Assembly: GCF_003012705.1 (NCBI RefSeq) | Contig: NZ_PXYL01000002.1 | Span: forward strand, 1-64,000 | Length of the DNA: 64,000 bases | From: Pseudaminobacter soli (ex Li et al. 2025) | GTDB taxonomy: Bacteria > Pseudomonadota > Alphaproteobacteria > Rhizobiales > Rhizobiaceae | Reading direction: 5' to 3' | In this document: positions 7,933-16,823 of the stretch, piece after piece | Layout: each line of letters begins with the position of its first letter | Numbering within the stretch: the stretch's first letter is position 1 | The notes under the pieces: model-generated | What the model was told of the DNA's origin: nothing | What the model saw: the letters and a program-made list of their open reading frames with translations, nothing else | The model's database searches: none | Program-made: the position numbers and the translations under genes

Positions 7933-8034
7933 GGAACTGGAGGTCGGGGCGAAGACGGGCGCGGCCTATGGCGCGAGGAGCGCATTTCGAATTGCCCAGC
8001 GCGATGGCTACCGTGAGCGAGACTGGGAAACACA
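7928..8034 (+). mobile_element. IS256-family transposase scrap (N-terminal part)
   Basis: [20 protein letters not shown] followed by [15 protein letters not shown] matches the N-terminal region of Mutator/IS256 transposases, where 'GAAYGERS..R..QRNGYRxRxWET' is conserved. It abuts the IS110 scrap on its left and the antitoxin-domain scrap on its right, so this is a junction of three unrelated pieces. It is a different part of the protein from the fragment at 5665-5860. Confidence 0.65.
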
Positions 8035-8262
8035 GATAGCGGTCGCCCTTCAGGAAAGCCTCAACGAGGGCATTATCTTCGGCCGGAGCCTTCCCGAACG
8101 CCGTCTGTTTTCGGTCGGTGATAGACACCGGTCGATAGTTTGGTCAGGTATCCTTCCGCAAGGAGCTGCTGCAGGTGCCGATCAACCGATGATGACCATT
8201 GGGCGAGCTCCTCCCGACGGTAGAAAACTCGGCGACGACGCGGAGCGATCTGACGCCCGCGC
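8035..8262 (-). pseudogene. AbiEi-type (type IV) antitoxin domain, remnant
   Basis: The minus strand reads [20 protein letters not shown], then [20 protein letters not shown] and PKT. After a frame change near 8130 it continues [20 protein letters not shown] and DRYL. This is the winged-helix N-terminal region of AbiEi-like antitoxins (the 'LxxLxxEGxLxxLxxGxY..P' pattern). The rest of the antitoxin and any AbiEii nucleotidyltransferase toxin are absent, cut off where the IS256 scrap begins. The assignment rests on pattern memory. Confidence 0.5.
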
Positions 8263-8564
8263 GTTGTCGCGACGGTAGCGACAAGCGACCGCATCTGGGC
8301 GCTTAGCTTTTCCGCAAAGGTGGCGCCGCCGGAAACTCCGTTGCTTGACGCATTTACCATGAGCGCGGCCATGGCCAGTTCGCTTGCGTTGCCCCAACGG
8401 TAAATCGTCGGTTTGCCAACACAGGATTTCGCCGCTTCAACGGTCAGTCTGCCAAAACCCTCTTTCATGAGAATGTCGTGGGCGGTGCGCAGTGCCTTGG
8501 CCCGCGCAATGACGCTGGGCGGTCTCCTGCGCCTCCGAGTAACTGGTTCAGCGTCTTGACTCAT
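8263..8564 (-). pseudogene. TetR-family regulator, N-terminal remnant
   Basis: From the ATG at 8564 the minus strand encodes AHDILMKEGFGRLTVEAAKS followed by CVGKPTIYRWGNASELAMAA, a TetR helix-turn-helix in which residues seem to be missing (VEAIAxxxGVGKPTIYRxWxN would be usual). After '[11 protein letters not shown]' the frame runs into the AbiEi-like piece, so the ligand domain is lost. Upstream, a short frame ending GSVMK overlaps this start as ATGA, hinting that the gene once followed another gene in an operon. Confidence 0.55.
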
Positions 8565-8899
8565 TTCATTACGGAACCAGACGATGCGCCGGTTGCGGGC
8601 TGCAGACCGGCAGCGTCATCCTCCGCATTGAAACTGCCCAAGCCCTTATGGATCAAGTTTCTGATAAGCTCGTCGTGCGTCAAGTTACGACACAAGAGCT
8701 ATGCGTGGATGCAGGTCAACACATAGCGCCGTGTGAATGATGGCAAAGGGCTTGGAGCGGTCGTCACGCTCCGCGTTATCAATGGGTCCGGAGTCTTGGG
8801 CATTTCAGCTTATTCGCCGCACTTCCCTTGCACGGCCAATCCCAAGTCACCAATAATAGGGAACCGTGCGATTTGGATTCGAAACTACCTTGGGGGCCG
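8565..8899. other. Upstream region of the mrp operon
   Basis: 335 bases. The left half holds the end of a minus-strand frame (NLTHDELIRNLIHKGLG...GSVMK, stop overlapping 8564) that may be the tail of a lost gene. The right half must hold the mrp promoter, but no clear -35/-10 pair stood out. Confidence 0.35.
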
Positions 8900-11821
8900 A
8901 TGAACGGCGACGTACTACTTATCTTGATTGTCGTTCTTCCCTTCGTAGGAAGCGTTCTAGCAGCCACATTTCGTCCCAATGCGCGAAATTCCGAGGCCTG
9001 GCTGGCTGGCGGCGTCGCGCTGGCATGCCTGATCCTGGCTGCGATCGCCTATCCGGCGATTGTCGAGCACGGAGCAATCCGTAGTGAAAGCGAATGGCTG
9101 CCGACGCTCGGACTCAATTTCACGCTGCGCATGGACGGCTTTGCCTGGCTGTTCAGTGTTCTGGTGAGCGGCTTCGGCTTCCTGGTCGTGCTCTATGCGC
9201 GCTACTACATGTCGCCGCACGATCCCGTTCCCAGGTTCTTCGCGTTCCTGCTCGCCTTCATGGGCGCCATGCTCGGCATGGTCATCTCGGGCAATCTCGT
9301 ACTGCTGGTCATCTTCTGGGAACTGACCAGCATCTTCTCCTTCCTGTTGATCGGCTACTGGCACCACAATGCCGGCGCCCGCGACGGCGCCCGAATGGCC
9401 CTCACCATAACCGGCATCGGCGGGCTCGGGCTTCTGGTCGGGGTACTGCTGATCGGGCACATCGTCGGCAGCTACGATCTCGACCGTGTTCTCGCGGCCG
9501 GGGACCAGATCCGCGAGCACGATCTCTACGTGCCGGCATTGATCCTCATCCTGCTGGGTACGCTTACGAAAAGCGCGCAGTTTCCGTTCCATTTCTGGCT
9601 GCCCAATGCGATGGCCGCGCCGACGCCGGTGTCGGCCTATCTGCATTCGGCGACCATGGTGAAAGCGGGTGTCTTTCTGATGGCGCGGCTCTGGCCGGTC
9701 CTGTCGGGAACGCCCGAATGGTTCTGGATCGTCGGTTTCGCCGGCATGGCATCGCTGCTGGTCGGTGCGTTCTTCGCGATCTTCCAGCATGACCTCAAGG
9801 GCCTGCTGGCTTATTCCACGATCAGCCATCTTGGTCTGATCACGATGCTGCTCAGCCTTGGCAGTCCGCTCGGGGCCGTCGCAGCGATCTTCCACATGAT
9901 AAACCATGCAACGTTCAAAGCTTCGCTGTTCATGGCCGCGGGGATCATCGACCACGAAACCGGCACCCGGGACATGCGGCGGCTGGGTGGGCTTTTCCGC
10001 TACATGCCGATCACCGCCACTCTGGCGATGGTGGCGAGCGCGGCCATGGCCGGCGTCCCGCTGCTCAACGGCTTCCTGTCCAAGGAGATGTTCTTCGCCG
10101 AGGCGATCGAGACGCATGCCAAGTCTGTCCTCGACACCTCCGCGCCCTATGTCGCAGTGCTGGCCAGCGCCTTTGCGGTGACTTACTCGCTGCGCTTCAT
10201 CCATACGGTGTTCTTCGGACCGAAGCCGACCGGCCTTGAGCGGCAGCCGCATGAGCCGCCGTTCTGGATGCGCTTTCCCATTCAGTTCCTCGTGCTCGCT
10301 TGTCTCGTCGTGGGAACCATTCCGGCGCTGACGGTCGGACCGTTCCTGCACACGGCCGTGATCTCTGTCCTCGGCCCGAACACGCCTTTCTACAGCCTTG
10401 CGGTCTGGCACGGCTTCACGCTTCCGCTGCTGATGAGTGCCGTCGCCCTCGTAGCCGGCGTCGTGCTCTATCTGCTGCTGAACGGCTATCTCAACCGCAG
10501 CGAGGCGGGTCCGCCGTTCATTCGCCGCCTGCAAGCCCAGCGTATCTTCGAGCGCGTGCTGGTCGTGCTTTCGTGGAAATGGGCCAGGTCCATCGAGGCC
10601 CGGTTGGGCACCCGTCGGCTCCAGCCGCAGCTTCGTCTCTTGGTGGTGGCCGCATTCATCGCCGCGCTGCTGCCGATCTCCTTGGACGACCTGTCGTTGA
10701 CCAGCCTTCGGATCAGCGAGATCGACGCGGTCTTCGTGCTGATCTGGGTGAGCGGCATCTGTTGTGCGGTGAGCGCGGCATATCAGGCCAAATATCACCG
10801 ACTGGCCGCTCTCATCCTGCTCGGCGGGGCGGGGCTATCCACCTGCATTACCTTTGCCTGGTTTTCCGCGCCCGATCTGGCGCTTACCCAACTGCTCGTC
10901 GAGATCGTGACTACGGTTCTGCTTCTGCTCGGGCTGCGCTGGCTGCCGAAGCGCATCGAAGAGGAGGGTCCGAAGACGGTTTCGCTCGGCACGCGTTTTC
11001 GCCGGGTTCGCGACTTTGGAATCGCCGTGGCCGCGGGCGGCGGCGTGGGCGTGCTGGCTTTCGTCGCCATGACTAGTCCCGTTCCACTCGAAACAGTCGC
11101 CAGCTACTACCTGGAGAAGGCCTATGTCGAGGGCGGCGGCAAGAACGTCGTCAACGTCATTCTCGTCGATTTCCGTGGGTTCGACACGCTTGGCGAAGTC
11201 AGCGTCCTGGCGGTCGTGGCGCTGACGGTCTTTGCGCTGCTTCGCCGCTTCCGGCCCGCTGCCGACAGTATCGCCGTGCCGGACCAGCAGCGGATGCAGA
11301 ACGACTTCGACGAAGCCGAGCCGGATCGCAAGGTGGGAGACACGATCGCCGACTACCTGCTGGTGCCAGCCGTCATCATGCAATGGGCCTTCCCCGTGAT
11401 CATCGTGCTGGCAACCTATCTGTTCCTGCGCGGTCACGACCTGCCGGGCGGAGGCTTCGTCGCCGGGATCGCGATGGCCGCCGCCTTCATCCTGCAATAC
11501 ATGGCGGCCGGCACTCGATGGGTCGAGGAGCGGCTGCGGATCTTGCCGGTCAGCTGGATCGGACTTGGGCTACTTCTGGCGGCGCTTACCGGCATGGGCG
11601 CCTGGCTGTTCGGCTATCCTTTCCTGACCACTTACTCGCAATATGTGGAACTGCCGACCGTCGGTGCCACGCCACTGGCGACGGCGCTGCTGTTCGATCT
11701 CGGCGTGCTGGGCATCGTCGTTGGCGCCACGGTGCTGATGCTGATCGCGCTCGCGCACCAGTCCACGCGCGGCTTGCGTTCGGCTCGCGTGGCGACCGAA
11801 GCGGAACAGGAGGAGGCGTGA
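8900..11821 (+). CDS. mrpA: Mrp/Pha monovalent cation/H+ antiporter subunit A, fused to the B domain
   Basis: A 973-residue polytopic membrane protein. The first two thirds form the NuoL/ND5-like proton-translocating module, with 'ARYYMSPHDPVPRFFAFLLA', 'TKSAQFPFHFWLPNAMAAPT' with 'PVSAYLHSATMVKAG', and 'STISHLGLI'. The last ~150 residues ('LRGHDLPGGGFVAGIAMAAA', 'FDLGVLGIVVGATVLMLI') are an MrpB domain, so this is the fused PhaAB type usual in rhizobia. Together with the other subunits it exchanges Na+ or K+ for protons at the inner membrane and supports pH and salt tolerance. The ATG at 8900 (GGGGGCC upstream) is preferred to the in-frame 8828. Its TGA overlaps the mrpC ATG. Confidence 0.93.
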   Translation: MNGDVLLILIVVLPFVGSVLAATFRPNARNSEAWLAGGVALACLILAAIAYPAIVEHGAIRSESEWLPTLGLNFTLRMDGFAWLFSVLVSGFGFLVVLYARYYMSPHDPVPRFFAFLLAFMGAMLGMVISGNLVLLVIFWELTSIFSFLLIGYWHHNAGARDGARMALTITGIGGLGLLVGVLLIGHIVGSYDLDRVLAAGDQIREHDLYVPALILILLGTLTKSAQFPFHFWLPNAMAAPTPVSAYLHSATMVKAGVFLMARLWPVLSGTPEWFWIVGFAGMASLLVGAFFAIFQHDLKGLLAYSTISHLGLITMLLSLGSPLGAVAAIFHMINHATFKASLFMAAGIIDHETGTRDMRRLGGLFRYMPITATLAMVASAAMAGVPLLNGFLSKEMFFAEAIETHAKSVLDTSAPYVAVLASAFAVTYSLRFIHTVFFGPKPTGLERQPHEPPFWMRFPIQFLVLACLVVGTIPALTVGPFLHTAVISVLGPNTPFYSLAVWHGFTLPLLMSAVALVAGVVLYLLLNGYLNRSEAGPPFIRRLQAQRIFERVLVVLSWKWARSIEARLGTRRLQPQLRLLVVAAFIAALLPISLDDLSLTSLRISEIDAVFVLIWVSGICCAVSAAYQAKYHRLAALILLGGAGLSTCITFAWFSAPDLALTQLLVEIVTTVLLLLGLRWLPKRIEEEGPKTVSLGTRFRRVRDFGIAVAAGGGVGVLAFVAMTSPVPLETVASYYLEKAYVEGGGKNVVNVILVDFRGFDTLGEVSVLAVVALTVFALLRRFRPAADSIAVPDQQRMQNDFDEAEPDRKVGDTIADYLLVPAVIMQWAFPVIIVLATYLFLRGHDLPGGGFVAGIAMAAAFILQYMAAGTRWVEERLRILPVSWIGLGLLLAALTGMGAWLFGYPFLTTYSQYVELPTVGATPLATALLFDLGVLGIVVGATVLMLIALAHQSTRGLRSARVATEAEQEEA

Positions 11822-12159
11822 TGGAACTTGTCCTGGCCATCAGTATCGCCACCCTGGCGGGTTCCGGCGTCTGGCTTCTCCTCAGGCCCAGAACCTATCA
11901 GGTCATCGTCGGCCTCTCGCTGATTTCTTATGCCGTCAATCTTTTCATCTTCAGCATGGGGCGGCTGCGCCATGATGCTGCGCCGGTGCTGAGCGGGCAA
12001 ACCGGGAACCTGGCGGATTACGCCGATCCGGTGCCCCAAGCGCTGGTGTTGACGGCGATCGTCATCGGCTTCGCCACGACAGCGCTGTTCCTCGTGGTTC
12101 TGCTCGCCTCCCGCGGATTGACCGGCACCGACCACGTCGACGGAAGGGAACCAGAATGA
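11821..12159 (+). CDS. mrpC: Mrp antiporter subunit C (NuoK-like)
   Basis: A 112-residue protein with three membrane helices, homologous to NuoK of complex I. 'LLLRPRTYQVIVGLSLISYA' with 'VNLFIFSMG' and 'DPVPQALVLTAIVIGFATTA' are the family's signature stretches. It overlaps mrpA by one base (TGATG) and mrpD by four (ATGA), so it is coupled to both. It lacks activity alone and is part of the A-C-D-G half of the antiporter complex. Confidence 0.93.
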   Translation: MELVLAISIATLAGSGVWLLLRPRTYQVIVGLSLISYAVNLFIFSMGRLRHDAAPVLSGQTGNLADYADPVPQALVLTAIVIGFATTALFLVVLLASRGLTGTDHVDGREPE

Positions 12160-13772
12160 CGGGCTGGTCTCATCATCTGATCATCGCGCCCGTATTGCTG
12201 CCGCTGGCGGCTGGCGCATTGCTCATGCTGTATGACGAGCGCAGGCAATTCCTGAAGGCGACGATCAACCTCGCTTCGACCTTCGCGCTTGTCGTCATCT
12301 CGATCAGGCTGGCGGAAGTCGCCGACACCTCGGCGACGAGCGTTTACCTGCTCGGCAACTGGCCCGCGCCGCTCGGCATCGTGCTGGTTCTGGACCGGCT
12401 GTCGGCGCTGATGCTGGTGCTGACCAGCTTCCTCGCCTCGGCTGCGCTGGTGTTCGCCCTGGCGCGCTGGCACAAGGCCGGTGCGCATTTCCACACGCTT
12501 TTCCAGTTCCTGCTGATGGGGCTGAACGGCGCGTTCCTGACAGGCGACCTGTTCAATCTCTTTGTCTTCTTCGAGGTGATGCTGGCAGCCTCGTACGGTT
12601 TGGTGCTGCACGGTTCCGGTCCGCTGCGCGTCAAGGCTGGGCTGCACTACATTGCCATCAACCTTGCCGCTTCCTTCCTATTCCTGATCGGCGTCAGCCT
12701 GATTTACGGCGTGACGGGCACCCTGAACATGGCCGATCTGGCGGTCCGCATCTCCGGTCTGGCAGCAGGCGACCGGATTTTGCTCGAGATCGGGGCTGCG
12801 GTCCTGGGTGTCGCCTTTCTGGTCAAGGCCGGCATGTGGCCGCTCAGCAATTGGCTGCCGAACGCCTACTCTGTGGCGGCCGCGCCGGTGGCGGCGGTCT
12901 TCGCCTTGCTGAGTAAGGTGGGAATCTATGTCCTGCTCAGGTTGTCACTGCTGGTGTTCGGCGCGCATGCGGGAAGCTCCGCCGACTTCGGCAGCGGCCT
13001 CCTGATTGTCGGCGGCATGGCGACGATCGCGTTCGGGATGATCGGTGTCATCGCCTCCCAGGCGCTGGGGCGGCTCGCGAGCTACAGCGTCTTGGTTTCA
13101 TCGGGCACGCTCCTGGCGGCTATCGGCATGTCGGATGCGGGAGTCACCGCCGGCGCGCTGTTCTATCTGGTAAGTTCCACGATCACTGTCGGGGCACTCT
13201 TTCTGCTGATCGAACTGATCGAGCGGGGCCAGAACCCCGCCGCCGACATTCTTGCCGTCACAGCCGAGGCCTTCGGCGACGGGGATGAGGAAGCGGTGGA
13301 GGAGCAGGTGGGCGTGGCGTTTCCGGGAACCCTTGCGATCCTGGGTGTCTGCTTTGCAATTTGCGGCCTGCTGCTTGCGGGGCTGCCGCCGCTGTCGGGC
13401 TTCATCGGAAAGTTCGCGCTGCTTGCTGCCGTGCTCACACCCGCGGCCGGTACCGACGGTGGCATCCTTTCTGCCGCTTGGCTCTATACCGCGCTGCTCA
13501 TACTGTCGGGTCTTGCCGCGCTTCTGTCGATGTTGCGGTTCGGCATTCGCACCTTCTGGGCACCGATCGAGGTCGTGGTGCCGCGCGTTTCCTTGCGCGA
13601 GATCGTCCCGGTCGTGCTCCTGCTTTTGCTCACCCTTGGGTTGACGATTCAGGGCGGACCGGTGATGCGCTATATGCAGGCGACGGCCAGTTCGCTCCAC
13701 TCGCCGCAACAATATGTCGACGGCGTGCTGGGAGCCCCGCGAGTCCAGCCGCAAGGAGCGAAGGCTGAATGA
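12156..13772 (+). CDS. mrpD: Mrp antiporter subunit D (NuoM/N-like)
   Basis: A 538-residue polytopic protein of the proton-pumping NuoN/ND2 family. 'LTGDLFNLFVFFEVMLAASY' (around residue 130, with the conserved Glu), 'VKAGMWPLSNWLPNAYSVAA' (transmembrane Lys) and 'GLPPLSGFIGKFALLAA' (another conserved Lys) are all present. MrpD is a second ion-translocating subunit beside MrpA. A polar, acidic insert ('EAFGDGDEEAVEEQ') lies between helices at about residue 375. It overlaps mrpC and mrpE by four bases each. Confidence 0.93.
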   Translation: MTGWSHHLIIAPVLLPLAAGALLMLYDERRQFLKATINLASTFALVVISIRLAEVADTSATSVYLLGNWPAPLGIVLVLDRLSALMLVLTSFLASAALVFALARWHKAGAHFHTLFQFLLMGLNGAFLTGDLFNLFVFFEVMLAASYGLVLHGSGPLRVKAGLHYIAINLAASFLFLIGVSLIYGVTGTLNMADLAVRISGLAAGDRILLEIGAAVLGVAFLVKAGMWPLSNWLPNAYSVAAAPVAAVFALLSKVGIYVLLRLSLLVFGAHAGSSADFGSGLLIVGGMATIAFGMIGVIASQALGRLASYSVLVSSGTLLAAIGMSDAGVTAGALFYLVSSTITVGALFLLIELIERGQNPAADILAVTAEAFGDGDEEAVEEQVGVAFPGTLAILGVCFAICGLLLAGLPPLSGFIGKFALLAAVLTPAAGTDGGILSAAWLYTALLILSGLAALLSMLRFGIRTFWAPIEVVVPRVSLREIVPVVLLLLLTLGLTIQGGPVMRYMQATASSLHSPQQYVDGVLGAPRVQPQGAKAE

Positions 13773-14254
13773 TGAGATCGGTGCTTCCCTATCCGCTGCT
13801 TGCCCTGTCGCTACTGGCGATGTGGATCCTGCTGAACGGCGTGTCGGCCGGCCAATTGCTGCTCGGCTGCGTTGTGGCTGTCGCCGCTTCCGCGGTCATG
13901 GCGCAGTTGCAGTCGCCCAAACCTAGGCTGCGAAGCTGGCGGGCAATCGTGCGGCTGGCGCTGGTTGTCCCGGTCGACATCTTTCGCTCGAACGTCGCCG
14001 TCTCGCGCCAGATCCTGGCAGGTACCGGCGGACGGAAGGTCTCCGGCTTCGTCACCATACCGCTTGCCCTTCGCGACCGCACGGGTCTGGCCATCCTGGC
14101 CTGTATCATCACAAGCACGCCTGGCACGGCATGGGTGGAATACGACTCGAAGCGCAGCACTCTTCTTCTCCACGTCCTCGACCTGGAAAGCGAGGACTGG
14201 GTCAAGCTGATCAAGACGCGCTACGAGCAGCCCCTGGGGGAGATTTTCGGATGA
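13769..14254 (+). CDS. mrpE: Mrp antiporter subunit E
   Basis: A 161-residue small subunit. Two N-terminal membrane helices are followed by a cytoplasmic domain with 'VDIFRSNVAVSRQILAG', 'VTIPLALRDRTGLAILACII', 'STPGTAWVEYD' and 'LLLHVLDLESEDWVKLIKTR', all typical of MrpE. It is needed for assembly of the complex. The start overlaps mrpD as ATGA, and its own TGA overlaps the mrpF ATG. Confidence 0.92.
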   Translation: MMRSVLPYPLLALSLLAMWILLNGVSAGQLLLGCVVAVAASAVMAQLQSPKPRLRSWRAIVRLALVVPVDIFRSNVAVSRQILAGTGGRKVSGFVTIPLALRDRTGLAILACIITSTPGTAWVEYDSKRSTLLLHVLDLESEDWVKLIKTRYEQPLGEIFG

Positions 14255-14535
14255 GCGCCGCCATCATCCTCGTCTGGTCGCTGACGATCGCGCAGATCCT
14301 TCTCGGGGTGGCGATGGCCATTGCGGTCTTCCGCATGATCGTTGGGCCGCGCGCGCAGGACCGTGTACTCGCCTTGGATGCCTTCTACGTGGCGGGCATG
14401 CTAATGCTCGTCGTGTTGGGGATCCGGACCGGAAGCACGCTCTATTTCGAAGTTGCCGTCATCATTGCCCTTCTGGGCTGCGTGTCCACCATCGCGTTGG
14501 CGAAGTTCCTCATGCGTGGCGAGGTCATCGAATGA
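14251..14535 (+). CDS. mrpF: Mrp antiporter subunit F
   Basis: A 94-residue, three-helix subunit. 'FRMIVGPRAQDRVLALDAFY' is the conserved MrpF motif (R-x-(V)-x-GPx-x-DRxxALD). The ATG at 14251 overlaps the mrpE stop; its stop overlaps the mrpG start. MrpF is part of the E-F-G group of small subunits and has been linked to cholate or sodium efflux in other bacteria. Confidence 0.92.
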   Translation: MSAAIILVWSLTIAQILLGVAMAIAVFRMIVGPRAQDRVLALDAFYVAGMLMLVVLGIRTGSTLYFEVAVIIALLGCVSTIALAKFLMRGEVIE

Positions 14536-14921
14536 CGGGCATGGCGGATCTACCGATCTGGGCCGCACTCCTTGTCGCTTTCCTGGTACTGCTCGGCGCC
14601 GTGCTGACGCTGATCGGAGTGTTGGGGCTGCTGCGGCTGCGCAGCTTCTATGAGCGCGTGCATGCACCCACCCTCGGCACCACGTTCGGTGCAGGCAGCA
14701 TTCTCGCGGCTTCCATGATTTTCTTCTCGATGCTGGAGACGCGACTTGTTCTCCACGAGATCCTGATAGCGGTCTTTATCACCATTACGACGCCGGTCAC
14801 GCTCATGTTGCTGGCGCGGGCCGCACTTTATCGCGACCGCGCGGAAGGTGCTGAGTTCGTTCCCTTGCATCAGGAAGCCGATCCTGGAAGCGCGGGCGGA
14901 GATCACTCCGGCCGGAAATAG
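14532..14921 (+). CDS. mrpG: Mrp antiporter subunit G
   Basis: A 129-residue subunit with three membrane helices. 'GVLGLLRLRSFYERVHAPTL' followed by 'GTTFGAGSILAAS' is diagnostic for MrpG/PhaG. It is the last gene; no strong terminator hairpin was seen in the 50 bases that follow. With the A(B), C, D, E and F genes it completes the six-gene operon, so the antiporter appears intact. Confidence 0.93.
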   Translation: MTGMADLPIWAALLVAFLVLLGAVLTLIGVLGLLRLRSFYERVHAPTLGTTFGAGSILAASMIFFSMLETRLVLHEILIAVFITITTPVTLMLLARAALYRDRAEGAEFVPLHQEADPGSAGGDHSGRK

Positions 14922-15347
14922 CAGTTTGCAGGAGTGAACATAATCAGGTGGATTCGCGCTACAGTTCTGCCTGATTTGGCCGACCGCACCGCGTGACGGC
15001 TCGCCTAGATACCGCGTGATCTATCGTGTGGTTCCGTCGCAAAATGTAGCCGCGGAAGATATCTTCCGAGGACAGTCGCTTCATCGAAAATGGAGCCGCG
15101 GTCACCGAATGGTCGCCGCCTCGTAGCGCCAGCGTTAGTTCGTATCCCGAAATCGTGTACACGTCGACGACCCGCCCGCGATGGCACGCTGGTCCGCCGG
15201 TCTTTGCCTTGAGATAGCGCGCAGCCGAGAAGTGGTCGGCAGGTGGATGGCTCTGTCGCAAATCCTGACGATATTGACAAATCGAAAATGGTCATTAATG
15301 ATGCAAATAACGATTTATAGATATCGCACAGCGATAGCAGGAAATTG
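14922..15347. other. Intergenic region between mrpG and the amine-oxidation operon
   Basis: About 425 bases. Two overlapping minus-strand frames (14959-15261 and 15005-15295) have no recognisable family and no good ribosome-binding site; I do not call them. The right end carries the promoter candidate at 15274-15302. Confidence 0.4.
15274..15302 (+). promoter_or_regulatory. Candidate sigma70 promoter of the amine-oxidation operon
   Basis: A perfect TTGACA (15274-15279) is followed after 17 bases by AATGAT (15297-15302), about 45 bases before the ATG at 15348. The stretch is clearly more AT-rich than its surroundings. The -10 is a weak match, so an activator or the IclR protein may act here. 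Confidence 0.45.
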
Positions 15348-16703
15348 ATGTACGACCCACTTGTCCACCCCTTTCCAGATCACCATCAGCCCGATCCGGA
15401 TTCCTATTGGCTGAAGGTCGGCAATGAGGTGCCGGCCGATGATGGTCCGCTCGCCGGGGATTTGAGCGTCGATGTCGCGATCATCGGCGGGGGATATACG
15501 GGCCTGTCGGCGGCGCTGGCGCTTGCCCGGGATCATGGCATCAAGGCGACCGTGCTGGAGGCCCGGTCTTCCGCATGGGGTTGCAGCGGCCGGAACGGAA
15601 GTTTCGCCCGCATCTCTGGTGGCCGCGTTCCGTGGTCGAGCCTGGTCAAGACTTATGGACCGGATACAGCCCGGGCGTATTTTCACGAGCTGAGACAGGG
15701 CCTTGATACGGTCCGCGACCTGATCGCCACGGGAGGGATCGCGTGCGACAAGCAGCCCGACGGGGTCTACAAGGTGGCGACCTTCGGCACTCATGCCAAC
15801 GCACTCCGGCGGGAGGAAAAGCTTTACAACGATATTCTCGGCTATCCAGCGCGATACGTGGATGCCGGCGGCCTGCATGGCGTTCACGAAGGTCCGGAAA
15901 GCCACGGCGCGCTTTATCTGCCCGATGGCTTCTCGCTGAACCCGCTGGAACTGGCACGCGGCCTCCACCGCATGGCCCGCAGCCACGGCGCCCGGATCCA
16001 CATCAATTCGCCCGTCACGGGCTGGATGCGCGAGGGCAATACGCATCGTCTCGTGACGCCGACAGGAATTGTCCGGGCGAAGCGCGTCATCGTGGCGACC
16101 AACGGATATACGTCGTCGCGCCTGCATACTCGCCTTGCCGCGCGGGTCCTGCCTGTTCACTCGCAGATTATCGTGACGGCTCCGATGAGCCATGCGCAGG
16201 TGGAGGCGAGCCTTCCGTCAGGAAAGTGCATGTTCGACACCCGCGAATTGCTCTTCTATTATCGCAGGCTGCCCGACAACAGGATGCTGTTCGGCGGGCG
16301 TAGCGCCATTTCCGGCAACGATGCGGCGGCACCGCGTCACCGGCAGTACCTTTACAGCGCCATGACGCGCAAATTTCCCGCGCTCGCCGGAATCGCTGTG
16401 GAGCACTGGTGGGGCGGCTGGGTCGCGGTCACCCGGAACTCTCTTCCCTTCTGCTATCAGGTGCCGGGAATGGGCGAGGTGTTCACGGCGGGCGGCTATG
16501 CCGGCAGCGGCGTCTCCTTCTCCATTCATCTCGGCACCAAGATTGCGCTGATGGCGGCCGGCCGGCCGTTCGAGACGGGCGCCGCGTTCCTCACGCGTGA
16601 GCCCGAGCGCTACCCCTTCGCCTCCTTCATCCGCCTGGGGCAGTGGATGGCCTATCGCTGGCTGCATGCCAAGGACGCCCGCGAAGCACGCAGGGCAGGG
16701 TGA
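15348..16703 (+). CDS. DAO-family FAD-dependent oxidoreductase (PuuB-like amine/amino-acid oxidase)
   Basis: A 451-residue flavoenzyme. The FAD-binding dinucleotide motif 'VDVAIIGGGYTGLSAALALA' lies near residue 45; 'WGCSGRNGSFARISGG' and the C-terminal 'GEVFTAGGYAGSGVSF' are typical of the DadA/PuuB branch, which oxidises C-N bonds in gamma-glutamylputrescine, glycine, sarcosine and similar substrates. I use the ATG at 15348 with AGGA upstream rather than the TTG three bases earlier. A promoter candidate precedes it. It opens a run of genes (IclR, RidA, importer, second oxidase, aldehyde dehydrogenase) that points to uptake and oxidation of a polyamine-like or N-substituted amino-acid compound. 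The exact substrate is not readable. Confidence 0.82.
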   Translation: MYDPLVHPFPDHHQPDPDSYWLKVGNEVPADDGPLAGDLSVDVAIIGGGYTGLSAALALARDHGIKATVLEARSSAWGCSGRNGSFARISGGRVPWSSLVKTYGPDTARAYFHELRQGLDTVRDLIATGGIACDKQPDGVYKVATFGTHANALRREEKLYNDILGYPARYVDAGGLHGVHEGPESHGALYLPDGFSLNPLELARGLHRMARSHGARIHINSPVTGWMREGNTHRLVTPTGIVRAKRVIVATNGYTSSRLHTRLAARVLPVHSQIIVTAPMSHAQVEASLPSGKCMFDTRELLFYYRRLPDNRMLFGGRSAISGNDAAAPRHRQYLYSAMTRKFPALAGIAVEHWWGGWVAVTRNSLPFCYQVPGMGEVFTAGGYAGSGVSFSIHLGTKIALMAAGRPFETGAAFLTREPERYPFASFIRLGQWMAYRWLHAKDAREARRAG

Positions 16704-16823
16704 GCTCATGGGAAAACCTCGTCCTCGCAAGACGATCCGTCGCCGAATCGGTATGGCGAAGTGGCAGCAGGAGGGGAGTGGTATGACTGCGCGGTTTCCT
16801 CCAACCTATCGCGATCGGGTACA

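Noticed and set aside
8565-8899. Imperfect inverted repeat around 8690-8740 as an mrp riboswitch or attenuator
   Set aside because: Pairing is short and interrupted and no known riboswitch core is visible.
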